Assembly (NCBI RefSeq): GCF_014649855.1
Contig: NZ_BMTV01000018.1
Coordinates: 47,934-111,933, forward strand
Direction: 5' to 3'
Length of the DNA: 64,000 bases
From: Streptomyces roseolus
GTDB lineage: Bacteria; Actinomycetota; Actinomycetes; Streptomycetales; Streptomycetaceae
In this document: positions 9,723 to 18,074 of the stretch, one piece after another
How positions within the stretch are numbered: position 1 is the first letter of the stretch
How the letters are laid out: each line of letters starts with the position of its first letter
Notes under the pieces: model-generated
The model's input: the letters and a program-made list of their open reading frames with translations, nothing else
Told to the model about the DNA's origin: nothing
The model's database searches: none
Made by a program: the position numbers and the translations under genes

Positions 9723-12149
9723 ATGACGCCCAACCCGTCCGCACACCCGCCGTCCGACCGCCGCCCGTCCGACGGCACGCCGTCCGCCGCCGCGTCCGGG
9801 CCGCCCGCCGCGTCCGCCCGGCCGGGGCCGCCCGTCGTCCCCCGCGCCACCTACCGGCTCCAGCTCCAGCCCGCGTTCCCGTTCGCCGCCGCCGAGCGGG
9901 TGGTGCCGCACCTGGCCGGGCTCGGCGTCTCCCATCTGCACCTCTCCCCGGTCCTGGAGGCGGTGCCCGGTTCCGCCCACGGGTACGACGTCACCGACCA
10001 CCGGGCCGTCCGGGCGGAGCTGGGCGGCGAGGCGGGGCTGCGGGCGCTCGCCGCGACCGCCCGCGCGCACGGACTCGGCCTGGTGGTGGACCTGGTGCCC
10101 AACCACATGGCGGCCTCGCCGCGCCACAACCACGCGCTGCGGGAGGTGCTGCGGCACGGCCCCGACTCCCCGTACGCCCGCTGGTTCGACGTCGACCGGT
10201 CCGCCGGGGACGGCAGGATCCTGCTGCCGGTGCTGCCCGCCCGGCTCCCGGAGGTGCGGGACCGGCTGCGGGTCGAGGACGGCGTGCTCCGCCTGGACGG
10301 GCAGGAGTTCCCGCTCCGGCCCGGCACCGAGCACCTGCCGCTGGACGACCTCCTCGACCGCCAGCACTACCGCCTCGGCTGGTGGCGGCTCGCCCGCACC
10401 GAACTGGGCTACCGGCGCTTCTTCACCGTCTCGGACCTGATCGGGGTGCGGGTGGAGGACCCGGAGGTGTTCCGGGAGACCCACGCGACGATCCTGCGGC
10501 TGGTCGCCGACGGGGTGATCGAGGGGCTGCGGATCGACCACCCGGACGGACTCGCCGACCCCCAGGGCTACTTGGAGCGGCTCTCGGCGGAGACCGGCGG
10601 CCGGTGCTGGATCGTCGTCGAGAAGATCCTCACCGGGGACGAGACCCTGCCGGCCTCCTGGCCGGTGGCCGGCACCACCGGCTACGACGCACTGCGCCTG
10701 GTCGACGGCGTCCTCACGGACGCGGCCGGGGCGGCGGAGCTCGCCGACCTGTACCGCGCGTTCACCGGCCGGGCCGGGGACCGGGGCGGGGCGTGGGAGG
10801 CGACCGCCCGGCGCGCCGCGTACGAGGTGGTGCGGCACGACCTGGCGGCCGAGACGAACCGGCTGACCCGGGAGGCGGTACGGCTCTGCGCGGCCCGGCC
10901 CGAGCACCACGACCACGCGCCCTGGGCGCTGCGGACCGCGATCGAGGAGCTCCTCGTCCGCGTGCCGGTCTACCGGCCCTACGACGCCGGCGACGCCGGG
11001 CGCCTCCTCACCCCCGAGGTCGTCCGGGGCGCGCGGGCGGCCTTCGCCGTCCCGGAGGAGGCCGCCGCGGTGGACGCCGTACGGGAGCTGCTCCTCGGCG
11101 ACTCCCCCGAACTCGGCCGGTTCCGGGCCAGGTTCGCGCAGACGTCCTCGGCGCTGCGGGCCAAGTCCACCGAGGACACCGCCTTCTACCGGTACGCGCC
11201 CCTGCTCTCGGCCAACGAGGTCGGCGGGGATCCGGGCCGGCCGGCCGTCGGGGTCGAGGAGTTCCACGCGGCCTGCGCCCGGCTCGCCCGCGACTGGCCG
11301 GCGACCGGCACGGTCCTCACCACCCATGACACCAAGCGCAGCGCGGACGTGCGGGCGGCGATCGCGGTGCTCGCCCAGTGCCCGGACGTGTGGGCCGGTC
11401 TGCTGGCCGAGGTCGCCGGGGTCCCGGTGCCGGACCCGCACCTGGCGTGGACGGTGTGGCAGACCGCCTTCGGCTTCGGCGCCCCGGACCCGGACCGGAT
11501 CGGCCCGGCGGTGCTCAAGGCCGTGCGGGAGGAGGGGCTGCGGACGTCCTGGACCGAGCAGGACCCGGCGTACGAGCGGGCGGTGGCCGAGTTCACGGCG
11601 GCCGGGCCCGGCCGGGTGCCGTTGCGGGCGGCGTCCGAGGCCGCGTTCGCCCTGGAGCCGCACATCCGGGCCCAGGCGGACGGCGCGGCCCTGGTGCAGC
11701 TGACCATGCCGGGCGTGCCGGAGCTGTACCAGGCCACCGAGCGGGAGTACCGGGCACTCGTCGACCCCGACAACCGCGCGCCGTACGAGCCGGGTCCCGA
11801 CGACGGCCGGACGGCGCTGGTGCGGGCCGCCCTCGGGCTGCGCCGCGAACGCCCGGCGGCCTTCGGTCCCGGCGGCGGCCACACCCCGCTGGTCGCCGAG
11901 GGCCCGGCGGCCGCGCACTGCCTGGCCTTCGCCCGCGGGGGGCAGGTGGTGACGGCGGTGACCCGGCTGTCGCTGCGGCTCGCGGAGGCGGGCGGCTGGC
12001 GGGACACCGAGCTGGTGCTGCCGGAGGGACGGTGGGCCGATGTCCTGGACGGCGTCAGGGAGTTCACCGGGGGCCCGGAGAGCGAGCTGAAGCTGGCGGA
12101 GCTCTTCGCCGACCGTCCGGTCGCCCTCCTCGCGAGGATCACGGAGTGA
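9723..12149 (+). CDS. treY: Malto-oligosyltrehalose synthase TreY
   Basis: An 808-residue GH13 enzyme that isomerises the reducing-end alpha-1,4 bond of malto-oligosaccharides to the alpha-1,1 bond of trehalose. After a disordered Pro/Ser-rich N-terminus of about 40 residues comes ATYRLQLQPAFPF, the family's opening. The catalytic regions are DLVPNHMA (about residue 123), GLRIDHPDGL with the nucleophile, IVVEKIL with the acid, and THDTKRSADVR, which is diagnostic of TreY. TreZ, encoded 4 kb downstream on the same strand, completes trehalose release, and GlgX supplies substrate. The ATG at 9723 has no strong ribosome site. Trehalose is a major storage sugar and protectant in Streptomyces. Confidence 0.95.
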   Translation: MTPNPSAHPPSDRRPSDGTPSAAASGPPAASARPGPPVVPRATYRLQLQPAFPFAAAERVVPHLAGLGVSHLHLSPVLEAVPGSAHGYDVTDHRAVRAELGGEAGLRALAATARAHGLGLVVDLVPNHMAASPRHNHALREVLRHGPDSPYARWFDVDRSAGDGRILLPVLPARLPEVRDRLRVEDGVLRLDGQEFPLRPGTEHLPLDDLLDRQHYRLGWWRLARTELGYRRFFTVSDLIGVRVEDPEVFRETHATILRLVADGVIEGLRIDHPDGLADPQGYLERLSAETGGRCWIVVEKILTGDETLPASWPVAGTTGYDALRLVDGVLTDAAGAAELADLYRAFTGRAGDRGGAWEATARRAAYEVVRHDLAAETNRLTREAVRLCAARPEHHDHAPWALRTAIEELLVRVPVYRPYDAGDAGRLLTPEVVRGARAAFAVPEEAAAVDAVRELLLGDSPELGRFRARFAQTSSALRAKSTEDTAFYRYAPLLSANEVGGDPGRPAVGVEEFHAACARLARDWPATGTVLTTHDTKRSADVRAAIAVLAQCPDVWAGLLAEVAGVPVPDPHLAWTVWQTAFGFGAPDPDRIGPAVLKAVREEGLRTSWTEQDPAYERAVAEFTAAGPGRVPLRAASEAAFALEPHIRAQADGAALVQLTMPGVPELYQATEREYRALVDPDNRAPYEPGPDDGRTALVRAALGLRRERPAAFGPGGGHTPLVAEGPAAAHCLAFARGGQVVTAVTRLSLRLAEAGGWRDTELVLPEGRWADVLDGVREFTGGPESELKLAELFADRPVALLARITE

Positions 12150-12180
12150 CCGCATACTGACGGGACGAGAAGGGGGAACG

Positions 12181-12399
12181 ATGGCACTGATGCTGCTGTT
12201 CGGGGCGCTGGGGGGCGCCGTCACCGCGCTGATCGTGGTGCTGCTGCGCCGGGGCCGGTCCGACACGGAGACCGCGGAGGGCCTGCGCATCGAGGAACGG
12301 GCGCGCCTTCAGGCGTCCATGGACCGGGTGTCGTACAACTCCTTCGCGGTGCACAACGCGCCGCCGACGCAGTCCGACTCCTACCGGCCGCACCACTGA
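12181..12399 (+). CDS. Small single-pass membrane protein
   Basis: A 72-residue protein with one N-terminal transmembrane helix (ALMLLFGALGGAVTALIVVLLRR, about residues 2-24) followed by a charged cytoplasmic-type tail ending SDSYRPHH. AGGGGGA lies just upstream of the ATG, and it begins 31 bases after treY, so it may be co-transcribed. The length, codon use and ribosome site support a real gene. I do not recognise a function. A strong bidirectional hairpin follows. Confidence 0.65.
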   Translation: MALMLLFGALGGAVTALIVVLLRRGRSDTETAEGLRIEERARLQASMDRVSYNSFAVHNAPPTQSDSYRPHH

Positions 12400-12419
12400 G
12401 GCGGGGGCGGAGCACAGGT

Positions 12420-12454
12420 GGGCGGGGCACCGGCGCACGGCCGGTGCCCCGCCC
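12420..12454. terminator. Bidirectional hairpin terminator
   Basis: A perfect 14-base stem (GGGCGGGGCACCGG pairing with CCGGTGCCCCGCCC) around a 7-base loop, between the converging genes ending at 12399 and 12463. There is no U-tract, as is common for Streptomyces terminators. Confidence 0.85.
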
Positions 12455-12462
12455 GCCTCGGA

Positions 12463-12951
12463 TCAGATCCGGCTGGCGCGGTCGACCTCGCACTTGGTGT
12501 ACTCGGAACCGTCGCCGCTGCCCAGGTACGGGGTGGTCAGCTCGGCCTCCACGGAGGAGCCCGCGGTGACCGCGATGCCGGCCTTGAAGGCGGTCCTCGT
12601 GACCGCGCCGCTGCCGGTGAACTTCATGGTCACGCTGTAGTCGTAGTCCAGCGAACCGTCGTTCTTGACCGTGATCCTGGCGGTCAGCTTCTTCGTGGCG
12701 GCGTCGTAGGCGCACTTGTCGATGGTGATGTCGCGGACCGCCTTGTCGGCGCTGCCGCCGCCACCGGGCACGGAGACGCCCCCGGAACCGCTGCTGCTGT
12801 CGCTGTCGCTGTGGCTGCCGCCGCCACCCGAGCTGGAGCTCGAACCGGAGCTGTTGTTGTCGCAACCGCCGCCACCGGAACCGCGGGCGCCGGTGAGGGC
12901 GAGGACGGCGATGCCGAAGACGGCGATCGCGCGGGCATGACGAAGCTTCAC
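12463..12951 (-). CDS. Secreted Ser/Gly-linker protein with C-terminal beta domain
   Basis: A 162-residue exported protein. A basic start (VKLRHAR) and hydrophobic core (AIAVFGIAVLALTG) are followed by GSGGGGC; the cysteine could be a poor lipobox (no Leu at -3) or a simple cysteine after signal cleavage. Then comes a Ser/Gly/Asp low-complexity linker of about 45 residues and a domain of about 95 residues, DITIDKCAYDAATKKLTARITVKN onward. Its two cysteines (DKCAYD and YTKCEVD) probably form a disulfide in an immunoglobulin-like fold. The GTG at 12951 follows GGGGAAG. Surface-exposed; function unknown. Confidence 0.7.
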   Translation of the reverse strand: MKLRHARAIAVFGIAVLALTGARGSGGGGCDNNSSGSSSSSGGGGSHSDSDSSSGSGGVSVPGGGGSADKAVRDITIDKCAYDAATKKLTARITVKNDGSLDYDYSVTMKFTGSGAVTRTAFKAGIAVTAGSSVEAELTTPYLGSGDGSEYTKCEVDRASRI

Positions 12952-13061
12952 GTGTTTCTTCCCCGTTGGACGTGATTCATCAGAGGGCTCGGCAGGGAGC
13001 CATGCAGAATGGCCCGCTTGACGAGCGCACGTCACCCTAGCAGCGCCGCGGGGGTCTCGTT

Positions 13062-14135
13062 TCAGCCGTTCGGCAGGACGTCGAGGGTGCGCGGGGCACG
13101 GGTGATCAGACCGGTCGACACCGGGCGGAAGCCGTCCGCGAGGCGCAGCCGGGGCATCGCCTCGAACAGCGCGCGGAGGCCGTACTCGGCCTCCAGACCG
13201 GCCAGGATCACCGCCGGGCAGAAGCCGGAGCCGTACGTGAGCTGGCCGGGGTCGTCACGGAGCGGGTCGAAACGGTCCGGCTCGCGGAACCGCTCCGGGT
13301 CCCGTCCGGCCGCGCCGACGAGCAGCGCCACCGAGGAGCCGCCCGGCAGGATCCCGCCACTCACGGGGACGTCCTCGCGGGTGCGCCGCACGGCGATCTG
13401 CACCGGCGGGTCGCGGCGCAGCGACTCCGACCACGCCCGCGCCACCAGGGCCGTGGGGGCGTCCCGCAGGGCGGCGACCTGGTCGGGATCGGTGAGGACG
13501 TTGCCGAGGAAGGAGGCCAGCGCCTTCTCGCGGACGGCGATCTGCCCGCCGCACTCGCCGGCGAGGGCGGTCGCGGCCCGGCCCCTGACCAGCCGCATCA
13601 TGTCCCGGTACGGGACGCCGACGGCGGCGGCGACGGTCCCGGCGGGCAGCCAGTGGCAGAAGTCGGCGACGAGGTCGGCGCGGGGCCGGTCGGCGATCCG
13701 CCGGGCGAGGACGTGGGCGGTGCGCTCGGCGACGGACCGCAGTTCGGCGAGGTCCACGTCGACGTGGGCGCGCGCGCAGGCGGGGTCGCCGGGCCGGTGC
13801 CCGTGGGTGAAGCGGGCGTCGGTGAGGGCGGTGGCCACGTCCGCGTACCGGCTCAGCACCCAGGCCCGCAGCAGCGGGTCGTAGGTGAGCGGGAACTCCT
13901 CCCGCAGCCGCCGGAAGACGGGGTACGGATCGGTCGCCGCGCCGGGGTCCAGCGGGCTGGGCGCGACGGTCCGGCCGCCGGGCGGCACGGGCGCCCCGGC
14001 CGCCGGGTCGGCGACGCTCCGCACCCGGCCGGGCGCGGCGGCGCCGGTCCGCCCGCCGGGCGCCATGGCCGGCGGCCGCCGGAGTCCGGTGACGCGGGGG
14101 GTGCGGGAGGGGTCGGGGGTCCGGTCGTCGCGCAT
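13062..14135 (-). CDS. Cytochrome P450-like protein, reduced
   Basis: A 357-residue protein against about 400 for bacterial P450s. Recognisable parts are the N-terminal PVFRRLREEFPLTYDPLLRAWVLSRYADV region, the ExxR helix (ESLR, Glu237) and the C-terminal meander PERFREPDRFDP. The haem loop reads YGSGFCPAV with Cys306: relative to FGxGxHxCxG two residues including the His are missing. The I-helix segment with the oxygen-activating AGxxT also appears to be missing between RAATALAGECGG and ESLRR. It may bind haem but be catalytically altered, or be decaying. The ATG at 14135 follows a GGGGGC stretch. It has no ferredoxin neighbour. Confidence 0.75.
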   Translation of the reverse strand: MRDDRTPDPSRTPRVTGLRRPPAMAPGGRTGAAAPGRVRSVADPAAGAPVPPGGRTVAPSPLDPGAATDPYPVFRRLREEFPLTYDPLLRAWVLSRYADVATALTDARFTHGHRPGDPACARAHVDVDLAELRSVAERTAHVLARRIADRPRADLVADFCHWLPAGTVAAAVGVPYRDMMRLVRGRAATALAGECGGQIAVREKALASFLGNVLTDPDQVAALRDAPTALVARAWSESLRRDPPVQIAVRRTREDVPVSGGILPGGSSVALLVGAAGRDPERFREPDRFDPLRDDPGQLTYGSGFCPAVILAGLEAEYGLRALFEAMPRLRLADGFRPVSTGLITRAPRTLDVLPNG

Positions 14136-14264
14136 CGTGCCCCCAGGGTCGGGTCGGTCGGCGGTGGGTCACCCCAGCCCATCACCGGCGGGGGCGCGGC
14201 GCTCGTCGCGTACCGCCGATCGGGTGAAGCGGCACGGCCCTGACCAGGCCCGGAACAAGTCCTC

Positions 14265-14500
14265 GGCCGACCGGTGGACGAACGGCCGGAACGGTCTCGG
14301 CACGACCGGCGGACGGTGACGGCAGGCCGGGCACGACCGGCGGACGCCCGACGCGAGCCCGGCACGACCGGCGGATGCCCAGGGCAGGACCGGCCCACCG
14401 ACAGGTGGACGCCCGACGCGAGCCCGACGCGAGCCCGGCACGACCGGCGGACGGCCCAGGCGGGACCGGCCCACCGACAGGTGGACGCCGGGGGCGGGAC
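14265..14500. repeat. Direct-repeat block in a 398-base gene-free gap
   Basis: Between the P450-like gene and the FHA gene (14136-14533) I see no convincing gene. The gap holds two imperfect 63-base direct repeats at 14351-14413 and 14427-14489, differing by a few substitutions and small shifts. The shorter core GGCACGACCGGCGGA occurs four times, at 14299, 14330, 14361 and 14437. A related GACCGGTGGACG lies near 14269. Open frames through this block are only a by-product of the repeat. Confidence 0.7.
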
Positions 14501-14533
14501 CGGGGCGCCTGCCGGCCGGAGGCCGGAGCGGGC

Positions 14534-15082
14534 TCAGTCGACCGACAGGCGGAAGGTCATCTCGCCGAAGCCGACGACGTCCCCGGCCCGCACCACCACC
14601 GCGCCGACGACGCGGCGGCCGTTGACCGTCGTGCCGTTGGTGGAGCCCAGGTCGCGCAGGACCCAGAGTCCGTCCTGGAGGGAGAGTTCGGCGTGCAGGC
14701 GGGAGGCGGTCTCGTGGCTGAGCCGCAGCCCGTTCACCGGGTCCCGGCCGATGCGCAGCGGGTACGGCCCCGGCTGCGGCAGCAGCAGCTTCGGGAGCCG
14801 CTCGGAGTGCCAGGCCCGGCCGATGCGCGCGGTGAACGCCGACATCCGCTCGACCGCGCCGACCACCCGCCGGGTCCAGGTGCCCTCGCCGCGCAGGTCG
14901 GCGGTGAGCACGTCGAGTTCGTCGGGGCGGCGGGCCTGGAGCGCCCGCTCCATCCGGAAGAGGAAGGTGTCGTGCGAGAGACGTCCCTGTGCGGCGCCCT
15001 CCCGGAGCAGGCCCAGGGCACGGTCCCGCTCGGCGTCGGTCAGCCGGGGGGCGTGCGCGGGGGGCTCGTAAGGGGTCGTCAC
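14534..15082 (-). CDS. DUF1707 and FHA domain protein
   Basis: A 182-residue protein. The N-terminal DUF1707 module (LTDAERDRALGLLREGAAQGRLSHDTF, about residues 14-65) is common in actinobacterial regulatory and surface proteins. The C-terminal FHA domain (about 100-178) has the phosphothreonine-binding core IGRDP, the ETASRLHAEL helix-strand segment and GSTNGTTVNGRRV, so it should read Thr phosphorylation by Ser/Thr kinases. There is no membrane helix. The GTG at 15082 lacks a Shine-Dalgarno site, suggesting a leaderless message. The partner kinase is unknown; the nearest protein kinase in the window, at 41600, is far away. Confidence 0.85.
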   Translation of the reverse strand: MTTPYEPPAHAPRLTDAERDRALGLLREGAAQGRLSHDTFLFRMERALQARRPDELDVLTADLRGEGTWTRRVVGAVERMSAFTARIGRAWHSERLPKLLLPQPGPYPLRIGRDPVNGLRLSHETASRLHAELSLQDGLWVLRDLGSTNGTTVNGRRVVGAVVVRAGDVVGFGEMTFRLSVD

Positions 15083-15259
15083 ACCGTGATTGTCCGCGTG
15101 GCCGGGCCGCACTGTCCAGAAGCCTCCGTACCAGGACCGTCACCGCTTCCGTGCGCCTCCCGCACGAGCATGAGGACGCGGAAATCCGTGCGGCCGTTCC
15201 CCGGGATCGCTGTTACGGTCTGCGGGCTCGCTCACCTGTACCCCTGGGGGAACCACCGC

Positions 15260-16228
15260 ATGACCGACGACCTCGTCGTCCGCCCGCTCACCGGGCCGGA
15301 GGAGCTGGACCTCTTCCTCGGCCTCGCCTACACGCTCGACGACGAACTCGCCGACGACCTCGGCTCCGGCCGCCGCCGCCCCGACTGGATGTGGGTGGCC
15401 CTCCGCGACGGCCGCCTGCTCGGCCGGATCGCCTGGTGGACCGACAAGGACGGGGGCGAGCCGCTCGCCCTCGACTTCTTCGACCTCGCCCCCGAGCTCC
15501 CGGCCGGGGAGGCCGAGGAGGTGGGCCGGCGGCTCCTCGCCGCCGCGCTGCCCGCCGTCGTCCCGGCCGGCACCGTGCCGCCGGAGTTCAACCGCTACCT
15601 GCCGCCGGACTGGCGCGAGGTGCCGGAGACCCGCGACCGCGTCGAGCTGCTGCTCTCGCTGCTCGCGGAGACGGGCGCCCGGCCGCTGGTGGAGCGGCTG
15701 CGCCTGGAGTGGCGGGCGGGGACGCCGATCGCGGAGCCCACCGGCCGGCTCGTGTTCCGGCCGGTCCGGGACCGCGAGGACCTGCTCGCCCTGATGACGC
15801 CGGTGATGGACGGCACCCTCGACGCCCACGGGCAGGCCGACCTGGCCGAGGGGCTGTCGCTGCGGGAGGCCGCCGAGCGGCACTACGACGAGGAGTTCCC
15901 GCACTACACCACGCCCCGCGAGTGGTGGCGGGTGGCCGAACTGCCGGGCACCGGCGAGCCGGTCGGCTTCGTGATCCCCGCCCGCAACAACTACAACCCG
16001 ATCATCGCCTACATCGGCGTGCTCCCCGCCCACCGGGGCAAGGGCCACATCGACGAGATCCTCGCCGAGGGCACCCGGATCCTCGCCGCGCAGGACGTGC
16101 CGCGCGTCCGGGCCGCGACCGACCTGGGGAACGTCCCGATGGCGGCGGCCTTCGCCCGCGCCGGGTACGTCAACTTCCAGCGCCAGATCGACTACGTGTG
16201 GGACGCGCCGGGCGCGTCGCGGTCCTGA
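15260..16228 (+). CDS. GNAT-family N-acetyltransferase, tandem domains
   Basis: A 322-residue cytoplasmic protein with two GNAT-like halves. The N-terminal half (about 1-140) carries WVALRDGRLLGRIAWW. The C-terminal half (about 150-320) carries the acetyl-CoA loop as IIAYIGVLPAHRGKGHIDEIL, the VxPxxRGxG-type motif A, and ATDLGNVPMAAAFARAGYV, the usual C-terminal helix before the final strand. The tandem layout resembles mycothiol-synthase-type GNATs, but the acceptor is not evident. The ATG at 15260 is preceded by GGGGGA. It is divergent from the FHA gene and lies 80 bases before treZ. Confidence 0.85.
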   Translation: MTDDLVVRPLTGPEELDLFLGLAYTLDDELADDLGSGRRRPDWMWVALRDGRLLGRIAWWTDKDGGEPLALDFFDLAPELPAGEAEEVGRRLLAAALPAVVPAGTVPPEFNRYLPPDWREVPETRDRVELLLSLLAETGARPLVERLRLEWRAGTPIAEPTGRLVFRPVRDREDLLALMTPVMDGTLDAHGQADLAEGLSLREAAERHYDEEFPHYTTPREWWRVAELPGTGEPVGFVIPARNNYNPIIAYIGVLPAHRGKGHIDEILAEGTRILAAQDVPRVRAATDLGNVPMAAAFARAGYVNFQRQIDYVWDAPGASRS

Positions 16229-16308
16229 CTGCCAGGATGGGAGTGATCCACCGGCCGTGACGCCGGCCGTACCGATCGACCGTATCGCCGTCTGCGAGGA
16301 GAACCACC

Positions 16309-18060
16309 GTGCTCTTCGAGGTGTGGGCGCCGCACGCCCGCGACCGGGTGACCCTGGAGCTGAACGGCGCCGGGCACCCCCTGGAACGGGACGCCCTGCG
16401 GGAGGGCTGGTGGACCGGCACCGTGCCGGCCGCCGACGGCGACCGGTACGGCTTCCGGCTCGACGACGGGCCCGTCCTGCCCGATCCGCGCGGCCGCAGG
16501 CTGCCGGACGGACCGCACGGGCTCAGCGCCGTCGTCGACCACACGGCCCACACGTGGCTCCACGAGCCGCCCCGGCTGCGGCTGCGCGGCGCGGTCCTGT
16601 ACGAGCTCCACGTGGGCACCTTCACCCCGGAGGGCACCCTCGACGCGGCGGCGGCCCGGCTCGGGGAGCTCGCCGGGCTCGGGATCACCCATGTGGAGCT
16701 GATGCCGCTCTGCCCGTTCCCCGGGACGCACGGCTGGGGGTACGACGGGGTGGCGCCGTGGGCGGTCCACGAGCCGTACGGCGGCCCGGCGGCGCTGAAG
16801 CGCTTCACGGACACCGCGCACGGCCTCGGCATGGGCGTGGTCCTGGACGTGGTCCACAACCACCTGGGCCCCTCCGGCAATTACCTCCCGCCCTTCGGGC
16901 CGTACTTCACCGACAGCCACCACACCCCGTGGGGCGCGGCGGTGAACCTGGACGCGGCCGGTTCCGACGAGGTGCGGGCGTACTTCCTCGGCAGCGCGCT
17001 CGCCTGGCTGCGGGACTACCGGATCGACGGGCTGCGGCTCGACGCGGTGCACGCGCTCGCCGACGACCGGGCCCTCACCTTCCTGGAGGAACTGTCGGCG
17101 GCGGTCGACGAGTTGGCGAAGGAGCAGGGCCGCCAGCACTTCCTGATCGCCGAGTCCGACCTGGCCGACCCGCGCACCACCACCCCGCGCGCGCTCGGCG
17201 GCCTCGGCCTGCACGCGCAGTGGAACGACGACTTCCACCACGCCCTGCACTGCGCGCTGACCGGCGAGTCCCAGGGCTACTACGCGGACTTCGCGCGCGC
17301 CCCGATGGCGGCGCTCGCCAAGACCCTGACCCGGGTCTTCTTCCACGACGGCACGTACTCGTCCTTCCGGGGCCGCCACCACGGGCGCCCGGTCGACCGG
17401 GAGCGCACCCCCGCCCACCGCTTCCTCGGCTACGCCCAGACCCACGACCAGATCGGCAACAGGGCACTCGGCGACCGCCTTTCGTCCTCCCTCTCCCCCG
17501 GTCTGCTGGCCTGCGCGGCGACGCTCGTCCTCACCGGGCCTTCGGTGCCGATGCTCTTCATGGGCGAGGAGTGGGGGGCCCGCACGCCCTGGCAGTACTT
17601 CACCGACCACACCGACCCGGAGCTCGCGGAGGCCGTACGGAAGGGCAGGCGGCGGGAGTTCGCGGCGCACGGCTGGGACGAGGGCGAGGTGCCCGACCCG
17701 CAGGACCCGGCGACCCGGGACCGCTCGGTCCTGGACCGTACGGAGCGGGAGCGCGACCCGCACCGCCGGCTCCTCGCCTGGCACCGCGAGCTGATCGCCC
17801 TGCGCCGCACCCTCCCCGACCTCACCGACCCGGACCTGGGCGGGGTGAAGGCCGCCTTCGACGAGGAGGGCCGCTGGCTGGTCTTCCGGCGCGGTGACGT
17901 GCGGGTGGCGGTGAACCTGGGCGAGGAGCCGGCCGAGATCCCGCTGGGTTCCAACGGCCGCGACCGGGTCCTGGCGGCCTGGAACCCGGTCGAGGCGCCC
18001 GGCCGGGACGGGCTGCTGCGCCTCGGCGGCGAGTCGGCGGTGGTGCTCGCCGACGGTTAG
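16309..18060 (+). CDS. treZ: Malto-oligosyltrehalose trehalohydrolase TreZ
   Basis: A 583-residue GH13 enzyme that hydrolyses the alpha-1,4 bond next to the terminal trehalosyl unit made by TreY, freeing trehalose. The N-terminal E-set module (LFEVWAPHARDRVTLEL) is followed by the barrel. The catalytic regions are DVVHNHLGPSGNY, GLRLDAVHAL with the Asp nucleophile, LIAESD with the acid, and QTHDQIGNR. FHHALHCALTGE and FMGEEWGARTPWQYF are also typical of TreZ. The GTG at 16309 has GAGGAG upstream. It sits 80 bases after the GNAT gene and ends in a palindrome shared with the converging peptidase gene. Confidence 0.95.
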   Translation: MLFEVWAPHARDRVTLELNGAGHPLERDALREGWWTGTVPAADGDRYGFRLDDGPVLPDPRGRRLPDGPHGLSAVVDHTAHTWLHEPPRLRLRGAVLYELHVGTFTPEGTLDAAAARLGELAGLGITHVELMPLCPFPGTHGWGYDGVAPWAVHEPYGGPAALKRFTDTAHGLGMGVVLDVVHNHLGPSGNYLPPFGPYFTDSHHTPWGAAVNLDAAGSDEVRAYFLGSALAWLRDYRIDGLRLDAVHALADDRALTFLEELSAAVDELAKEQGRQHFLIAESDLADPRTTTPRALGGLGLHAQWNDDFHHALHCALTGESQGYYADFARAPMAALAKTLTRVFFHDGTYSSFRGRHHGRPVDRERTPAHRFLGYAQTHDQIGNRALGDRLSSSLSPGLLACAATLVLTGPSVPMLFMGEEWGARTPWQYFTDHTDPELAEAVRKGRRREFAAHGWDEGEVPDPQDPATRDRSVLDRTERERDPHRRLLAWHRELIALRRTLPDLTDPDLGGVKAAFDEEGRWLVFRRGDVRVAVNLGEEPAEIPLGSNGRDRVLAAWNPVEAPGRDGLLRLGGESAVVLADG

Positions 18061-18074
18061 CCCCGGCGGGGCTA
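18058..18074. terminator. Short palindromic hairpin containing both stop codons
   Basis: TAGCCCC, loop GGC, GGGGCTA: a perfect 7-base stem whose left end is the treZ stop codon and whose right end, read on the other strand, is the stop codon of the converging peptidase gene. It is likely a compact bidirectional terminator. Confidence 0.6.

Noticed and set aside
14274..15071. A plus-strand frame through the direct repeats and FHA gene
   Set aside because: It is composed of repeat translation and the reverse of the DUF1707-FHA gene, with no ribosome site.
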